Origin: Candidatus Woesearchaeota archaeon
GTDB lineage: Archaea; Nanobdellota; Nanobdellia; Woesearchaeales; GCA-023898365
DNA length: 64,000 nt
Assembly (NCBI GenBank): GCA_023898365.1
Contig: CP060219.1
Span: forward strand, 62,001 to 126,000
Direction of reading: 5' to 3'
The notes under the pieces are model-generated. The model made no database searches and was not told where the DNA came from. It worked only from the letters and a program-made list of their open reading frames with translations. The position numbers were made by a program, and so were the translations under genes. Shown here in pieces: positions 1 to 8,455 of this stretch (position 1 is the first letter of the stretch; every line of letters begins with the position of its first letter).

Positions 1-485
1 AAATCGAGGAACTAGAAGATGAAGCAGCAAAACGACCTCGACCTGAATTGCTGACCAAAATCCACAAACTAAAAAGAAAGATCATCACGATAAAAAAAAT
101 ATCTCTGCCACAAAGAGAGAAAATATCTTTTTTGGCAAAAAACAATTATGACCACATATCAAAAAAAACAATTCCTTATTTTCGCGACGTGTACGACCAC
201 TCTATACGAGTTGCAGACACCCTTGATAATTATCGTGAAGCGATTGGCGCAACCGCTGATGCTTATATGACTGCAGTCTCAAACAATATGAATGAAGTCA
301 TGAAGGTGTTAAGCATCATTGCAACCATCGCGCTTCCTCTGACTGTGATTTCTGGCATTTACGGAACAAATTTTGATGTGCTTCCAGGACAACATCTCGC
401 TTTCGGTTTTTGGTTCATGATCTTTCTCATGCTCCTTGTCGCAGGACTAATGGTGTACATGTTCAAAAAAAGAAATTGGTTCTAA
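1..485 (+). CDS. CorA-type divalent cation transporter, C-terminal part
   Basis: The reading frame is open at the left edge of the window (codons from base 3), so only the C-terminal part is present. It shows a long charged helical region followed by two hydrophobic segments. Between them lies the signature YGTNF, the position of the CorA selectivity motif YGMNF, with Thr in place of Met. The protein ends in the short basic tail KKRNWF that is usual for CorA. CorA proteins are pentameric inner-membrane channels for Mg2+, Co2+ or Ni2+. The family call is firm from this architecture; the Met-to-Thr change makes the exact ion uncertain. Confidence 0.85.
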   Translation, partial: IEELEDEAAKRPRPELLTKIHKLKRKIITIKKISLPQREKISFLAKNNYDHISKKTIPYFRDVYDHSIRVADTLDNYREAIGATADAYMTAVSNNMNEVMKVLSIIATIALPLTVISGIYGTNFDVLPGQHLAFGFWFMIFLMLLVAGLMVYMFKKRNWF

Positions 486-500
486 ACCTGACATGCTTGT

Positions 501-1133
501 TTATTGAACAACACACTTAATGAAGCCAGGTTCTTTTTTCAGAAAATAGGGCAGGCGCATGATACTGTCTTGAGGTCCTTCAACCAAATATAACCTCGTT
601 ATAGATTCTTCTTTTTTGTCAATCGTGAACTCGAGCAATTTATAGCGTTGATATGATTGGCTAAGAATTGCACGAATCTTTTTTTCTGGAAGAGAAATCG
701 TTGTGGTAATTACCGCTTTTCGTTGATACGAACCAACACCTCGATATTCAAAAAAAAGATCCACTCCTACAACCACCCAGACAAATGCGTAGATGATAAA
801 TCCTGTTGCGTATTGCCCAACACCAACAAGAAGACCAAAAATAGCAAATAACCAAATACTGGCTGCGGTCGTGACACCAAAAATCTTATCTGTTGTCTTA
901 ATCATCGCGCCAGCTCCTAAAAATCCAATGCCTGTCACAATGGCGCTAAGCAAGGGCAAAGGATTCGAACCGGAGAGCTCAAGAGACGCAATGGCAAGAG
1001 CGCTTGCTCCTAACGAGACAAAGATAAACGTTCCAAACCCAATAGGTTTATGAGCCCATTGACGATTAAGACCGAAGAGTCCTGAAAGTACAAACACTAA
1101 AAGCAATTTACTTAGCACCACCATAAATTCCAT
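501..1133 (-). CDS. MgtC/SapB family membrane protein
   Basis: A 210-residue protein with about five hydrophobic segments in the first 130 residues and a soluble C-terminal domain of about 75 residues, the arrangement of MgtC/SapB proteins. The family segment with GIGFLGAGAMIK is clear near residues 68-79, and GLNRQ near residue 22 matches the conserved N-terminal region. MgtC-family proteins act in magnesium homeostasis or inhibit the F-type ATPase in bacteria; the archaeal role is not established. It converges on the CorA fragment with a 15-base gap, so two proteins linked to magnesium lie side by side, although they are transcribed towards each other. Confidence 0.85.
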   Translation of the reverse strand: MEFMVVLSKLLLVFVLSGLFGLNRQWAHKPIGFGTFIFVSLGASALAIASLELSGSNPLPLLSAIVTGIGFLGAGAMIKTTDKIFGVTTAASIWLFAIFGLLVGVGQYATGFIIYAFVWVVVGVDLFFEYRGVGSYQRKAVITTTISLPEKKIRAILSQSYQRYKLLEFTIDKKEESITRLYLVEGPQDSIMRLPYFLKKEPGFIKCVVQ

Positions 1134-1186
1134 GGAGCCGCTCGAAACAGAAGTAGCTTAAAAAGTTAACGAAAAGAAATAAACAG

Positions 1187-1396
1187 TTAAGAAAACATCT
1201 TTTTTAAGAGAGGAATCATCAGGAGAATGGTGATGATCAAAAACCAATACCACGCAATTCCTAAGACAAGAGTTCTAAAACCACTCCACGCGGTCATCAA
1301 AAATAATGTTGCAAAAAACACAGACAACTTCAAAAGCGAGAAGTCATACCACTTCATCTTTTTACCTAATTCTTCAGCTAATCCAAATAAATTCAT
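1187..1396 (-). CDS. small two-helix membrane protein
   Basis: A 69-residue protein starting at ATG 1396 behind a GAGGTG ribosome binding site. It has a short amphipathic start (MNLFGLAEELGKKMKWYDF), two hydrophobic helices near residues 20-40 and 44-64, and a KKMFS tail. No family is recognised. It is transcribed in the same direction as the MgtC-like gene and lies 53 bases upstream of it, so the two could be cotranscribed. The good ribosome binding site and balanced membrane topology make it a believable gene. Confidence 0.65.
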   Translation of the reverse strand: MNLFGLAEELGKKMKWYDFSLLKLSVFFATLFLMTAWSGFRTLVLGIAWYWFLIITILLMIPLLKKMFS

Positions 1397-1450
1397 AAGG
1401 GCACCTCAACATACTACTTGAGAAACCTAGTTTAAATACTTACTCGTTGT

Positions 1451-1873
1451 TTACTGCGATGTCTGTTGCGGTAAGCCTGGAGAACCGAGAGGCAATTCAT
1501 AAACAGGAACAACAAATTTATCTGGCACAATCACTAAACCACATTTTCTTTCTAAAGAAGTTGCGTCTAAACCTTTTTGCACGTCCTCAGATAAAGCAAT
1601 TGCAGCCATTAAACTAGGATGTTGCGGTAATTTTGCAAGATACTTTTCTCGGCCACCAAACCAAGGATATGCTGATCCGGGAATGTTAGAACAGAGCACC
1701 ATCCCCCCTGCTTCTACCGGAGAATACTTAACAACAGAGTATCTTGAATCAGCCAAAAAAAGAACATCTCCCTCTTTGCGACGAAAACCAATCCTTGGAA
1801 ATTCTAGAGACATCGTAAATCTGAGGCTGTGGAGGATAAAATGAAGCAATTGTTTATCATCATTCTTTGTCAT
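1451..1873 (-). CDS. hypothetical soluble protein
   Basis: About 140 residues from ATG 1873, which has GGTG about nine bases upstream; a TTG two codons earlier is less likely. There is no signal peptide or membrane helix. The middle holds glycine-containing turns (VEAGGMVLCSNIPGSAYPWFGG) and the C-terminus alternates hydrophobic residues as in a beta sheet before a GSPGLPQQ tail. I do not recognise the family. It lies between a small membrane protein and a MATE exporter on the same strand, with a 98-base gap to the exporter. Confidence 0.6.
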   Translation of the reverse strand: MTKNDDKQLLHFILHSLRFTMSLEFPRIGFRRKEGDVLFLADSRYSVVKYSPVEAGGMVLCSNIPGSAYPWFGGREKYLAKLPQHPSLMAAIALSEDVQKGLDATSLERKCGLVIVPDKFVVPVYELPLGSPGLPQQTSQ

Positions 1874-1971
1874 ATACAAACACCCGAATATATCTTAAGG
1901 TGAAACCACGCCAACTTAAATATGTTACTATTTTGAAATGTCAATAAAAACAGGTTACAGGGTCGCAGTTA

Positions 1972-3384
1972 TCAAGGTCCTTCCTCTATGAGGGTTTCTG
2001 CAGTGGCTGCGTCTTCTAGTTTGATTTCTTCCGTTATCTTTTTTTGTTTCCACGTTCCTTTTGCAAACCAAGCAAGTGCAATGCCTGCAGCAAGAACGTT
2101 TGCTACAGGAAAAGCAATCCATAAGCCAACTTCAGCTAACGAGGTGTGAAACGAAAGTATATAGGCAAGAGGAAACTGTAATACCCAGAGAGAAATGATC
2201 GATAACACCATCGAGATCAACGTATTTCCTGATCCTCTAAACGCGCCATTTAATGCCATTTGTATGCCAATAAATCCGAATGACAAGGCCATAATTTGTA
2301 TGAACAATGTGCTTGATTGTATCACTTCAAGCTCCCCCGGTATGAACAAAGTTGCTAATTGCGCCGCGAAAAAAAAGAAAAGCACACCAACAATTGATAA
2401 AAAAATAAATCCTGCCAAAGTGCTGAGTTTTGCTATGTTTTCTGCTCGCTTAATTTTTCCCGCACCCATATTTTGTCCTACCAGCGTTGAGGTTGCCATT
2501 GATAAACCCAATGCAGGAATTATGACAAAACTTAACATGCGGCCACCGATGCCGTATGCTGCAAGCGTTACCGTTCCAAAGGTTGCTACTAAAAAAGTCA
2601 TAATGGTCATGCCAAGTGCTCTTGTTGATTGTTCGATTGAAGCAGGCAGGCCAAGCTTGAACATTTTTTTTATTAACACATAGTCTGGTTTAAGATCAGA
2701 CCAGTGAAGTTTGATCTGGTAGTTTCCTCTTGATAAGATAATGATGCCGATAATTGCCGCAATTCCTTGTGTGCCAATCGTAGCAAGAGCTGCGCCAGCA
2801 ACACCATATGCGGGAATGACGCCGTAGCCAAAAATGAACAACGGATCAAGCACTAAATTCAAAAGAACCGTGCCAAGCACAACGTACAAAGGAACGTTGA
2901 CATTGCCAACGCCTCGCATTAACGATTGAAAAACCATGAATACAAACATGAACACCATGCCAATGAAGGAAATTTTCATGTATTGCACAGCTGGAACAAA
3001 TACGTTTGTGTCAGCCCCCATTAATGAAATTAAGAACGGAGAAAGAACATAGCCAAGTGCAGATAAGACAATCGATACGATCACCACTAAGAGCATTGTC
3101 TGTGACGTGAGATGATCTACCGCTCGCTGATTTTTCTTCCCCTTATACTGCGCTACAAGAATGGTGCCTGCCATGGCAAGACCACCGCCCAAAGAGATAA
3201 TCAGAAAAATTATGGGAAAGCTAATGGAGACGGCAGCTACGGCGACCGTACCAAGGCGACCAACCCAGAACGTGTCTGTGAGTTGATACGCAGTTTGCAA
3301 GAGATTTGCAAAAATGATGGGAAGAGAAAGCGCCAGTAATGATTTGAAAATAGATCCTTCAATCAATGAATTGCGTTGTTTCAT
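1972..3384 (-). CDS. MATE family multidrug/toxin exporter
   Basis: About 470 residues with twelve hydrophobic segments arranged as two similar halves, the hallmark of MATE (NorM/DinF-type) antiporters. Diagnostic segments include SLPIIFANLLQTAYQLTD near the start with the TDTFWVGRLG region, and GLPASIEQS opening the second half. These proteins export cationic drugs or metabolites in exchange for Na+ or H+. The start is placed at ATG 3384 because a TATA-like TTTAAA lies about 25 bases upstream, which suggests a leaderless message; a TTG three codons upstream is also open. The C-terminal tail is acidic and cytoplasmic. Confidence 0.93.
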   Translation of the reverse strand: MKQRNSLIEGSIFKSLLALSLPIIFANLLQTAYQLTDTFWVGRLGTVAVAAVSISFPIIFLIISLGGGLAMAGTILVAQYKGKKNQRAVDHLTSQTMLLVVIVSIVLSALGYVLSPFLISLMGADTNVFVPAVQYMKISFIGMVFMFVFMVFQSLMRGVGNVNVPLYVVLGTVLLNLVLDPLFIFGYGVIPAYGVAGAALATIGTQGIAAIIGIIILSRGNYQIKLHWSDLKPDYVLIKKMFKLGLPASIEQSTRALGMTIMTFLVATFGTVTLAAYGIGGRMLSFVIIPALGLSMATSTLVGQNMGAGKIKRAENIAKLSTLAGFIFLSIVGVLFFFFAAQLATLFIPGELEVIQSSTLFIQIMALSFGFIGIQMALNGAFRGSGNTLISMVLSIISLWVLQFPLAYILSFHTSLAEVGLWIAFPVANVLAAGIALAWFAKGTWKQKKITEEIKLEDAATAETLIEEGP

Positions 3385-3463
3385 CTCAAGCAAAAGAGAA
3401 GAACCGTTTTTAAATCTTATCTCAAGAAAAAGGATTTTCTAAAAAATGACTTTCATCGCAGTT

Positions 3464-4015
3464 CTAGTTTAGAAGTTGCATTTCAGCACGAAACACCGTT
3501 AGATCAGGGTTAATGAGTACTCGCAACGAGTATCCTCCCAGGCATTGCACGCCTTGGTCATTGAACCAATTTGGTTTGCTTTCGCTCGCAGGATTTTCTG
3601 TGCAACCAGGAATAAAAAACCAACTTACCGCATACTTATCATTATATTCTTCATAGGGAGAAGAAAATTGTTCTGGTTCAGTATAGCTAATTTTCACCTG
3701 TTGAGCAAGAATCCACGAAAGTCGTGTTGGGGACAAGTCAACGCCGAAGCGATCAGTTTCATTCCACAACACATCCCCATTTCCTACTCGAATATATTCA
3801 GGAGGCGTTTGCACATATTGTGTTGCTATATCAACCAGTTGGGCGTTTGGAACATTGTTTGTTGTGCCTTCGAGCGTTTCGTTCAAAACTCGATCATGCA
3901 TGTCTTCGATCGGGTAAGAGTGTTGTGCAAAGAGAATACCTCCACCAATAAGGACAAGAACAATAAGAATGGACACCAGTAGTTTTTTCACCTTCTTCTT
4001 TTGCAAAAGCAACAT
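3464..4015 (-). CDS. exported or membrane-anchored hypothetical protein
   Basis: About 183 residues from ATG 4015. It begins with a basic stretch (QKKKVKKLL) and one hydrophobic helix (VSILIVLVLIGGGILFAQ), a signal anchor or signal peptide, followed by a roughly 150-residue outer domain. That domain has two cysteines (in PGCTENP and VQCLGG) that could form a disulfide. No family was recognised. A TTG start nine codons upstream is open, but ATG directly before the hydrophobic region is more natural. It faces the exported protein at 4137 divergently, and the 121-base gap probably holds both promoters. Confidence 0.6.
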   Translation of the reverse strand: MLLLQKKKVKKLLVSILIVLVLIGGGILFAQHSYPIEDMHDRVLNETLEGTTNNVPNAQLVDIATQYVQTPPEYIRVGNGDVLWNETDRFGVDLSPTRLSWILAQQVKISYTEPEQFSSPYEEYNDKYAVSWFFIPGCTENPASESKPNWFNDQGVQCLGGYSLRVLINPDLTVFRAEMQLLN

Positions 4016-4136
4016 TATAAATATTTCGTTGCATATTTGCAAAACAGCAAAAAATTTACTATTTTTATTGTTCTTAAGAATATCTCCGGTTAAGTGCAGA
4101 TAACGTTTTTAGAGAGATGCAACGTAAAGAAAATGC

Positions 4137-4898
4137 ATGAAACACCTCCCTTTTCTGATTATCATCCTCATTATTCCCTTCGTTTTTAGCATCCAGTTGA
4201 TTCGTGTTGATCAACTCGGAGAAGAATTTCCAAGACACGTCATGAATTTGTCGCTTGTTGAACTTCTTGAAGATAGATTCTATCCGAATAGAACCATCGA
4301 TGAAGTAGCGATAAAACTCATCAATGCAGGAGATGCAATTGTTGATGATTTTGCATTCTCCATACGCATCACTCTTTATGATCAAGAAGAGTTTATTGAG
4401 TTTCACTATGATGTTGCATCTCTTGGTGAGCTTGACGAAAACGAATACTTTATTGTTGATCTCTATACCAATCTCACTCTTGCAGAGGAAGGAGAGCATC
4501 CTGTTACCATTTCCTTATTCTATGAACATGCTTCTTCCACCATTAACGCGACACTTTTTCTTCGAGATAATTGGGCAAAGCTAAACATCACAAACATTTC
4601 TTTCTCCCATCTGTTTCCTTCGCTTGAGGATATTAATTTCTCTTCGGTTAGTGAAGGGTTAACAGAGCTTTCTTTTCATTCAGATTTCTTGCTACGTGAG
4701 CCAATGCAAATACGAAGGTTGGTTGTTGAAACGATCCCTTATGAAAGAGTATTCATGGAAGATATTGAAGAAAATGAAACAACAATTCTCCTCAATGGCA
4801 CTGTACTGCAAAACAGCACAGGTTTGCGTATCCACCTCTACTGCTTTGATGAAGACGGCTATTTTCATGCCGATAGGAAGGAAATCTCTTTTACCTAG
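4137..4898 (+). CDS. secreted beta-rich hypothetical protein
   Basis: A 253-residue protein with a typical signal peptide (MKHLPFLIIILIIPFVFSIQ), then a domain rich in alternating hydrophobic residues and many N-x-T/S sequons (for example NLS, NRT, NLT, NAT, NIT, NSS). The N-terminal half resembles CARDB/Ig-like beta sandwiches found on archaeal surface proteins (a DEVAIKLINAGDAIVDDF run), but this is only a structural impression. The sequons would suit N-glycosylation outside the cell. It is a single gene between a divergent exported protein and glutamate dehydrogenase. Confidence 0.6.
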   Translation: MKHLPFLIIILIIPFVFSIQLIRVDQLGEEFPRHVMNLSLVELLEDRFYPNRTIDEVAIKLINAGDAIVDDFAFSIRITLYDQEEFIEFHYDVASLGELDENEYFIVDLYTNLTLAEEGEHPVTISLFYEHASSTINATLFLRDNWAKLNITNISFSHLFPSLEDINFSSVSEGLTELSFHSDFLLREPMQIRRLVVETIPYERVFMEDIEENETTILLNGTVLQNSTGLRIHLYCFDEDGYFHADRKEISFT

Positions 4899-5000
4899 TT
4901 CAAGACGTTTCAAACCACAAAGTTAAGAATTTATATTCATAACTTTTTTAAAGTCAGTACACTTTCTTAGTAACATCAACTACAAAAGGTGAATGTGAAC

Positions 5001-6227
5001 ATGAGTTTTGACGCAATACAAAAACGATTAAACGACTTGCAAACAAAGGGAAAACTAACAGAAAAAGAAGTCTCCTACCTTCTCACTCCAAAACGAATTC
5101 ATCAAAAAGAATTCACCCTCGAAAAAGACGATGGTAGCAAAGAAACACTCAAAGCCTACCGCGTCCAATTCAACGATGATCTCGGTCCAACCAAAGGAGG
5201 AATCAGATTTCATCACGAAGTAGATTTAGATGAAGTAAAAAGTCTTGCATTCTGGATGGCGTTAAAAACATCCTTGTCAAACCTTCCGTACGGAGGAGGC
5301 AAAGGAGGCGTCGAAGTAGATCCGAAAGGATTAAGCGAAACAGAACTTGAAAGAATCAGCAGAGGATTCATCCAAGTTATGGCAGAACATATCGGCCCAA
5401 CAAAAGATATTCCTGCACCTGATGTGTACACCACGCCGCAAATTATGGCATGGATGCTCGACGAATACGAAAAAATCAAAGGCGAACACTTGCCTGGCGT
5501 CATCACCGGAAAACCACTGGTTCTTGGCGGAAGCAAAGGAAGATCGTATTCTACCGCTCAAGGAGGCGTGTACGTACTCGAAGCAGCGCTCAAGCACGCA
5601 GGGAAAAAACTAACAGAAGCAACAATCGCCATTCAAGGTTTTGGAAACGCAGGCATGCACGCAGCACACATCTTGCATAAACTTGGCGCAAAGATCGTAG
5701 CAGTTAGCGACTCCAAAGGTGGCGCGTATGATGCAAACGGTCTTGACATAGAAGCAGTGACAGCACATAAAGAAAAAACCCGATCAGTTATTGGCTATGC
5801 AAAAGACGTGACCACTGAAGAATTGCTTGCACTCGATGTTGATGTGCTCATACCAGCAGCACTTGCAGAAACCATCACCGCAAAAAATGCAGCAAACGTC
5901 AAAGCAAAGATCGTGCTCGAATTAGCAAACGGACCAGTCACCCCCGAAGCAGACAAACTCTTATACGGAAAAGGAATTAACGTCATTCCTGACATCTTAG
6001 CAAATGCGGGCGGCGTTATTGTCAGCTACTATGAATGGGTGCAAAACCAAATGGGCTATTACTGGGAAGAAGAGGAAGTTCTCGAGAAACTCAAGAAACA
6101 AATCATCCCGCCATACAACACCATGTATGAACTTAGTTCAAAAGAAAAATTTGATCTGAGAACCGCAGCGTATTTGATTGCAACCAAACGCATCCTCGAA
6201 GCAGCAAAACTTCGTGGACGCGTGTAG
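5001..6227 (+). CDS. gdhA: glutamate dehydrogenase
   Basis: 408 residues from ATG 5001, chosen because GGTG at 4988-4991 sits nine bases upstream; a GTG at 4989 would remove that spacing. It catalyses reversible oxidative deamination of glutamate to 2-oxoglutarate and ammonia. The substrate domain shows the glycine-rich catalytic segment PYGGGKGGVEVDP with its lysine (near residue 100) and PAPDVYT with the catalytic aspartate. The Rossmann domain follows with IQGFGNAGMHAA near residues 213-224. The length matches hexameric bacterial/archaeal enzymes. It is monocistronic, with a convergent gene nine bases after the stop. Related Leu/Phe dehydrogenases share the fold, but the length and motifs fit Glu best. 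Confidence 0.93.
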   Translation: MSFDAIQKRLNDLQTKGKLTEKEVSYLLTPKRIHQKEFTLEKDDGSKETLKAYRVQFNDDLGPTKGGIRFHHEVDLDEVKSLAFWMALKTSLSNLPYGGGKGGVEVDPKGLSETELERISRGFIQVMAEHIGPTKDIPAPDVYTTPQIMAWMLDEYEKIKGEHLPGVITGKPLVLGGSKGRSYSTAQGGVYVLEAALKHAGKKLTEATIAIQGFGNAGMHAAHILHKLGAKIVAVSDSKGGAYDANGLDIEAVTAHKEKTRSVIGYAKDVTTEELLALDVDVLIPAALAETITAKNAANVKAKIVLELANGPVTPEADKLLYGKGINVIPDILANAGGVIVSYYEWVQNQMGYYWEEEEVLEKLKKQIIPPYNTMYELSSKEKFDLRTAAYLIATKRILEAAKLRGRV

Positions 6228-6235
6228 AATTCTTT

Positions 6236-6850
6236 TTATTTCTTTGTTCTGTTTGCTATAATATAGCATCCAAACTCTTGAAAAAATCTTTGCGACGTTA
6301 TTTGTCGACAAGTATCGAGATAGTCCCTAAATCGTTCAACCCGAGCATCCTTATCATACGTGTTGATTCCTTCAGCCCTCATTGCCAACAAATTATCTGC
6401 TTGCTTGGAAAGAATGAGCCCATCTACAGACCTCATCAAATCTTTAGAAATCCAGGGAGGCAAAACAATGTTACCATCTCTTTGCGCCATTTCAAAAACT
6501 TCAGTTAATTTCCCAAATCGTGCTAAAAGGGTCAGCTCTAGAGTCATGTCTCGCACTTCTCGATCCGAACCTCCAAATCGAGAGTCACTGACCACATCAC
6601 CAACTATCACATTCTTATGAAAAAGAACATAGCTCATGTCAGGTTCTAATGAACTTGTTTCTTCTAAGGCTGCCGACTCAAGGAACCGAGCATATTGAAA
6701 CTGATCCAATTCGACATCGAAATCCAGGCCAGGAAAATATACCCTTCCAGACATATATCCTTGCGTTATAACATCAATTGATGCTTCAGTAAAATCCTGA
6801 TCTAAAACAAGAGCGACAAATTCACTATTCGAAAAATCTTTAAATTTCAT
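6236..6850 (-). CDS. hypothetical soluble protein
   Basis: A 204-residue soluble protein without signal peptide or membrane helix. The first part reads like a mixed alpha/beta domain with many acidic residues (DFDVELDQFQYARF), the second like a helical domain (REVRDMTLELTLLARFGKL, then RFRDYLDTCRQITSQRFFQEFG). The start ATG 6850 has a TTTATAAAG TATA-like element about 25 bases upstream, which suggests a leaderless transcript. It converges on gdhA with an eight-base gap. I do not recognise the family. Confidence 0.55.
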   Translation of the reverse strand: MKFKDFSNSEFVALVLDQDFTEASIDVITQGYMSGRVYFPGLDFDVELDQFQYARFLESAALEETSSLEPDMSYVLFHKNVIVGDVVSDSRFGGSDREVRDMTLELTLLARFGKLTEVFEMAQRDGNIVLPPWISKDLMRSVDGLILSKQADNLLAMRAEGINTYDKDARVERFRDYLDTCRQITSQRFFQEFGCYIIANRTKK

Positions 6851-6971
6851 TACAAAAAAGTAACAAATATTTCTTTATAAAAATTCTCATTTTAGGGTCG
6901 GAAACCATTCGAAAAAGAAGAAGAGAAAAACAAAACACTTTTTAAAGAATAATTCGGTCCTGAACTATGAC

Positions 6972-7044
6972 GGGCCCGTGGTTTAGTGGTTATAACGTCG
7001 CCTTTACAAGGCGAATGTCACCGGTTCAAATCCGGTCGGGCCCA
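6972..7044 (+). tRNA. tRNA-Val (anticodon TAC)
   Basis: A complete cloverleaf. The acceptor stem GGGCCCG pairs with CGGGCCC, the D arm is GTTTAGTGGTTATAAC, the anticodon stem is TCGCC/GGCGA with loop TTTACAA giving anticodon TAC, and the T arm is ACCGG-TTCAAAT-CCGGT. The discriminator base is A and CCA is not encoded. There is no intron. The 14-base sequence covering its 3' end and the next bases is repeated 63 bases further on (7097-7110). Confidence 0.97.
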
Positions 7045-7110
7045 TTCATTCTTCTCAAAAGATTTATCTGCCGGTCCCGAATGAAATGAGGACACTGGTC
7101 GGGCCCATTC
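7034..7110 (+). repeat. direct repeat of the tRNA-Val 3' end
   Basis: GGTCGGGCCCATTC occurs at 7034-7047 (last part of the T stem, acceptor strand, discriminator and three following bases) and again at 7097-7110. The second copy ends exactly at the stop codon of the convergent winged-helix gene. The 49 bases between the copies contain no gene. The pattern is that of an attachment-site duplication or a small segmental duplication. Confidence 0.8.
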
Positions 7111-7731
7111 TTATTTCTTACGTACAATAATTGGTTTCTTGCGCACCATATTGCCTGCAAGAAATGCAGATATTACCACGAAGAGTAAAAATACGAGAAC
7201 CAGTATGCCTGAGGGATCTGCGCCAACCGCTCCTTGTATGGTTTCGCTCACGCTTGCTTTTGCGAATTCTTGCGCCCCTGCTTGCATGGCTTGCGGTGCT
7301 GCTGCTTCAAGTGTTCCTGTGACTGCGTCATTTGCCATCATGGGCGCTGCACGCGCTTCAGCTGAAACAATTGCAAGCGTGCTTTTGAGGAATAGTTGTT
7401 TTGCAAGAGTAACGCCAACACCAATTGTTGCCACCAGACTTATGCCAAAAGCAAACAAGACGCGAACAGAGCGAGGATCAACTAATCGTTTTCCTTTTAG
7501 TGTTAGCGAGTAATACTTCCATTTTCTTGTTGTCACTTCTTTTTTGACAAGATCTGCTTTTTCGAGCGTGTCAAGATGTTCTTTGACCGTTGATGCGCCA
7601 AGACCAAGAAGGTCGGCTATATCTGTTTGCGTGTATTGTTTTGCACTCAAAAGTTTGAGAATGTCCATGCGTGATTCTGAGACGATGGCTTTGAGTGTTT
7701 TGCGATCAAGGAGCACTTTATCTTCTTCCAT
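7111..7731 (-). CDS. membrane-anchored winged-helix regulator
   Basis: A 206-residue protein with an N-terminal ArsR/MarR-like winged helix (residues about 10-80; recognition region YTQTDIADLLGLGASTVKEHL and wing TTRKWKYYSLTLKGK). Two hydrophobic helices follow, near residues 90-108 and 174-195, separated by an alanine-rich loop of about 65 residues probably outside the cell, and a basic KKPIIVRKK tail. This topology suggests a transcription regulator that senses an external or membrane signal. A TATA-like TTTAAATAC lies about 25 bases before ATG 7731, so the message is probably leaderless. Targets are unknown. Confidence 0.8.
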   Translation of the reverse strand: MEEDKVLLDRKTLKAIVSESRMDILKLLSAKQYTQTDIADLLGLGASTVKEHLDTLEKADLVKKEVTTRKWKYYSLTLKGKRLVDPRSVRVLFAFGISLVATIGVGVTLAKQLFLKSTLAIVSAEARAAPMMANDAVTGTLEAAAPQAMQAGAQEFAKASVSETIQGAVGADPSGILVLVFLLFVVISAFLAGNMVRKKPIIVRKK

Positions 7732-7825
7732 ACGCTAGCAAGGAGCACCAGTTGTATTTAAAGGCATTGATTTACTTCGGTAGATTCCGAAAAGCATAAG
7801 AAGAAAGGAAAAGACCTGTCTTTGC

Positions 7826-8455
7826 ATGGGATATAATCGCAACGATGCGTTAACAAGAAAGGCTCGGCAAGAAGGGTTTGCTGCGCGGTCAGTCTATAAG
7901 CTCAAAGAAATCAACAATAAGTACCACATCATCCCCGATCATGGTAACGTTATAGATTTGGGCGCGGCGCCAGGTTCTTGGTTGCAAGAAGTTAGTGAAA
8001 AAATTGGCCCAACACGAAGAATTCTTGCCTTTGATTTAAAACATATTCAAGTGAAGCTCGAAAATGTCACCTTTGTTAAAGCAGAACTTACTAAAGAAAA
8101 TTTTTCAGCACTTATCAAAAAGAACAAACTTAACAAAGTAACGCTGGTCATTTCTGACATGGCACCAAACACTACTGGCGTGCGAGATTTAGATCAAGTA
8201 AGATCATATGAATTATGCTTACTTGCACTTGAAGTTGCAAAAACGTTTCTAGAAACGGACGGAAACTTTGTCTGTAAAATGTTTGAAAGCGAATTTCGAG
8301 AAGATTTTGAAAAAGAGCTCAAAATTCATTTTGCGCACGTCAAATTAGTCCGTCCAAAAAGTACGCGATCAACAAGTAAAGAGATATTTTTCATGGCAAA
8401 AGAATTCTTCAGAGGCTTTGAGCTTAAAAAAAAATCGCGTTCATTCCTTAACTAA
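7826..8455 (+). CDS. rlmE: FtsJ/RlmE-type rRNA 2'-O-methyltransferase
   Basis: 209 residues containing the complete FtsJ/RrmJ fold. The S-adenosylmethionine motif is VIDLGAAPGSWLQ (near residue 46), and the K-D-K-E catalytic tetrad is visible as ARSVYKL (K), VISDMAPNTTG (D), NFVCKMFES (K) and SKEIFF (E). In Escherichia coli the enzyme methylates the 23S rRNA A-loop uridine 2552, and archaeal homologues act on the same or related positions. The 3' end overlaps the convergent HD gene by 15 bases. Assignment to the RlmE branch rests on length and lack of extra domains. Confidence 0.93.
   Translation: MGYNRNDALTRKARQEGFAARSVYKLKEINNKYHIIPDHGNVIDLGAAPGSWLQEVSEKIGPTRRILAFDLKHIQVKLENVTFVKAELTKENFSALIKKNKLNKVTLVISDMAPNTTGVRDLDQVRSYELCLLALEVAKTFLETDGNFVCKMFESEFREDFEKELKIHFAHVKLVRPKSTRSTSKEIFFMAKEFFRGFELKKKSRSFLN

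Noticed and set aside
2195..2683. 162-codon plus-strand frame inside the MATE gene
   Set aside because: It is a shadow of the transporter on the other strand with cysteine/isoleucine-rich composition and no family features.
7048..7096. An integrated element between the two tRNA-Val 3' copies
   Set aside because: Only 49 bases lie between the copies, so no element remains; only a scar or duplication can be claimed.
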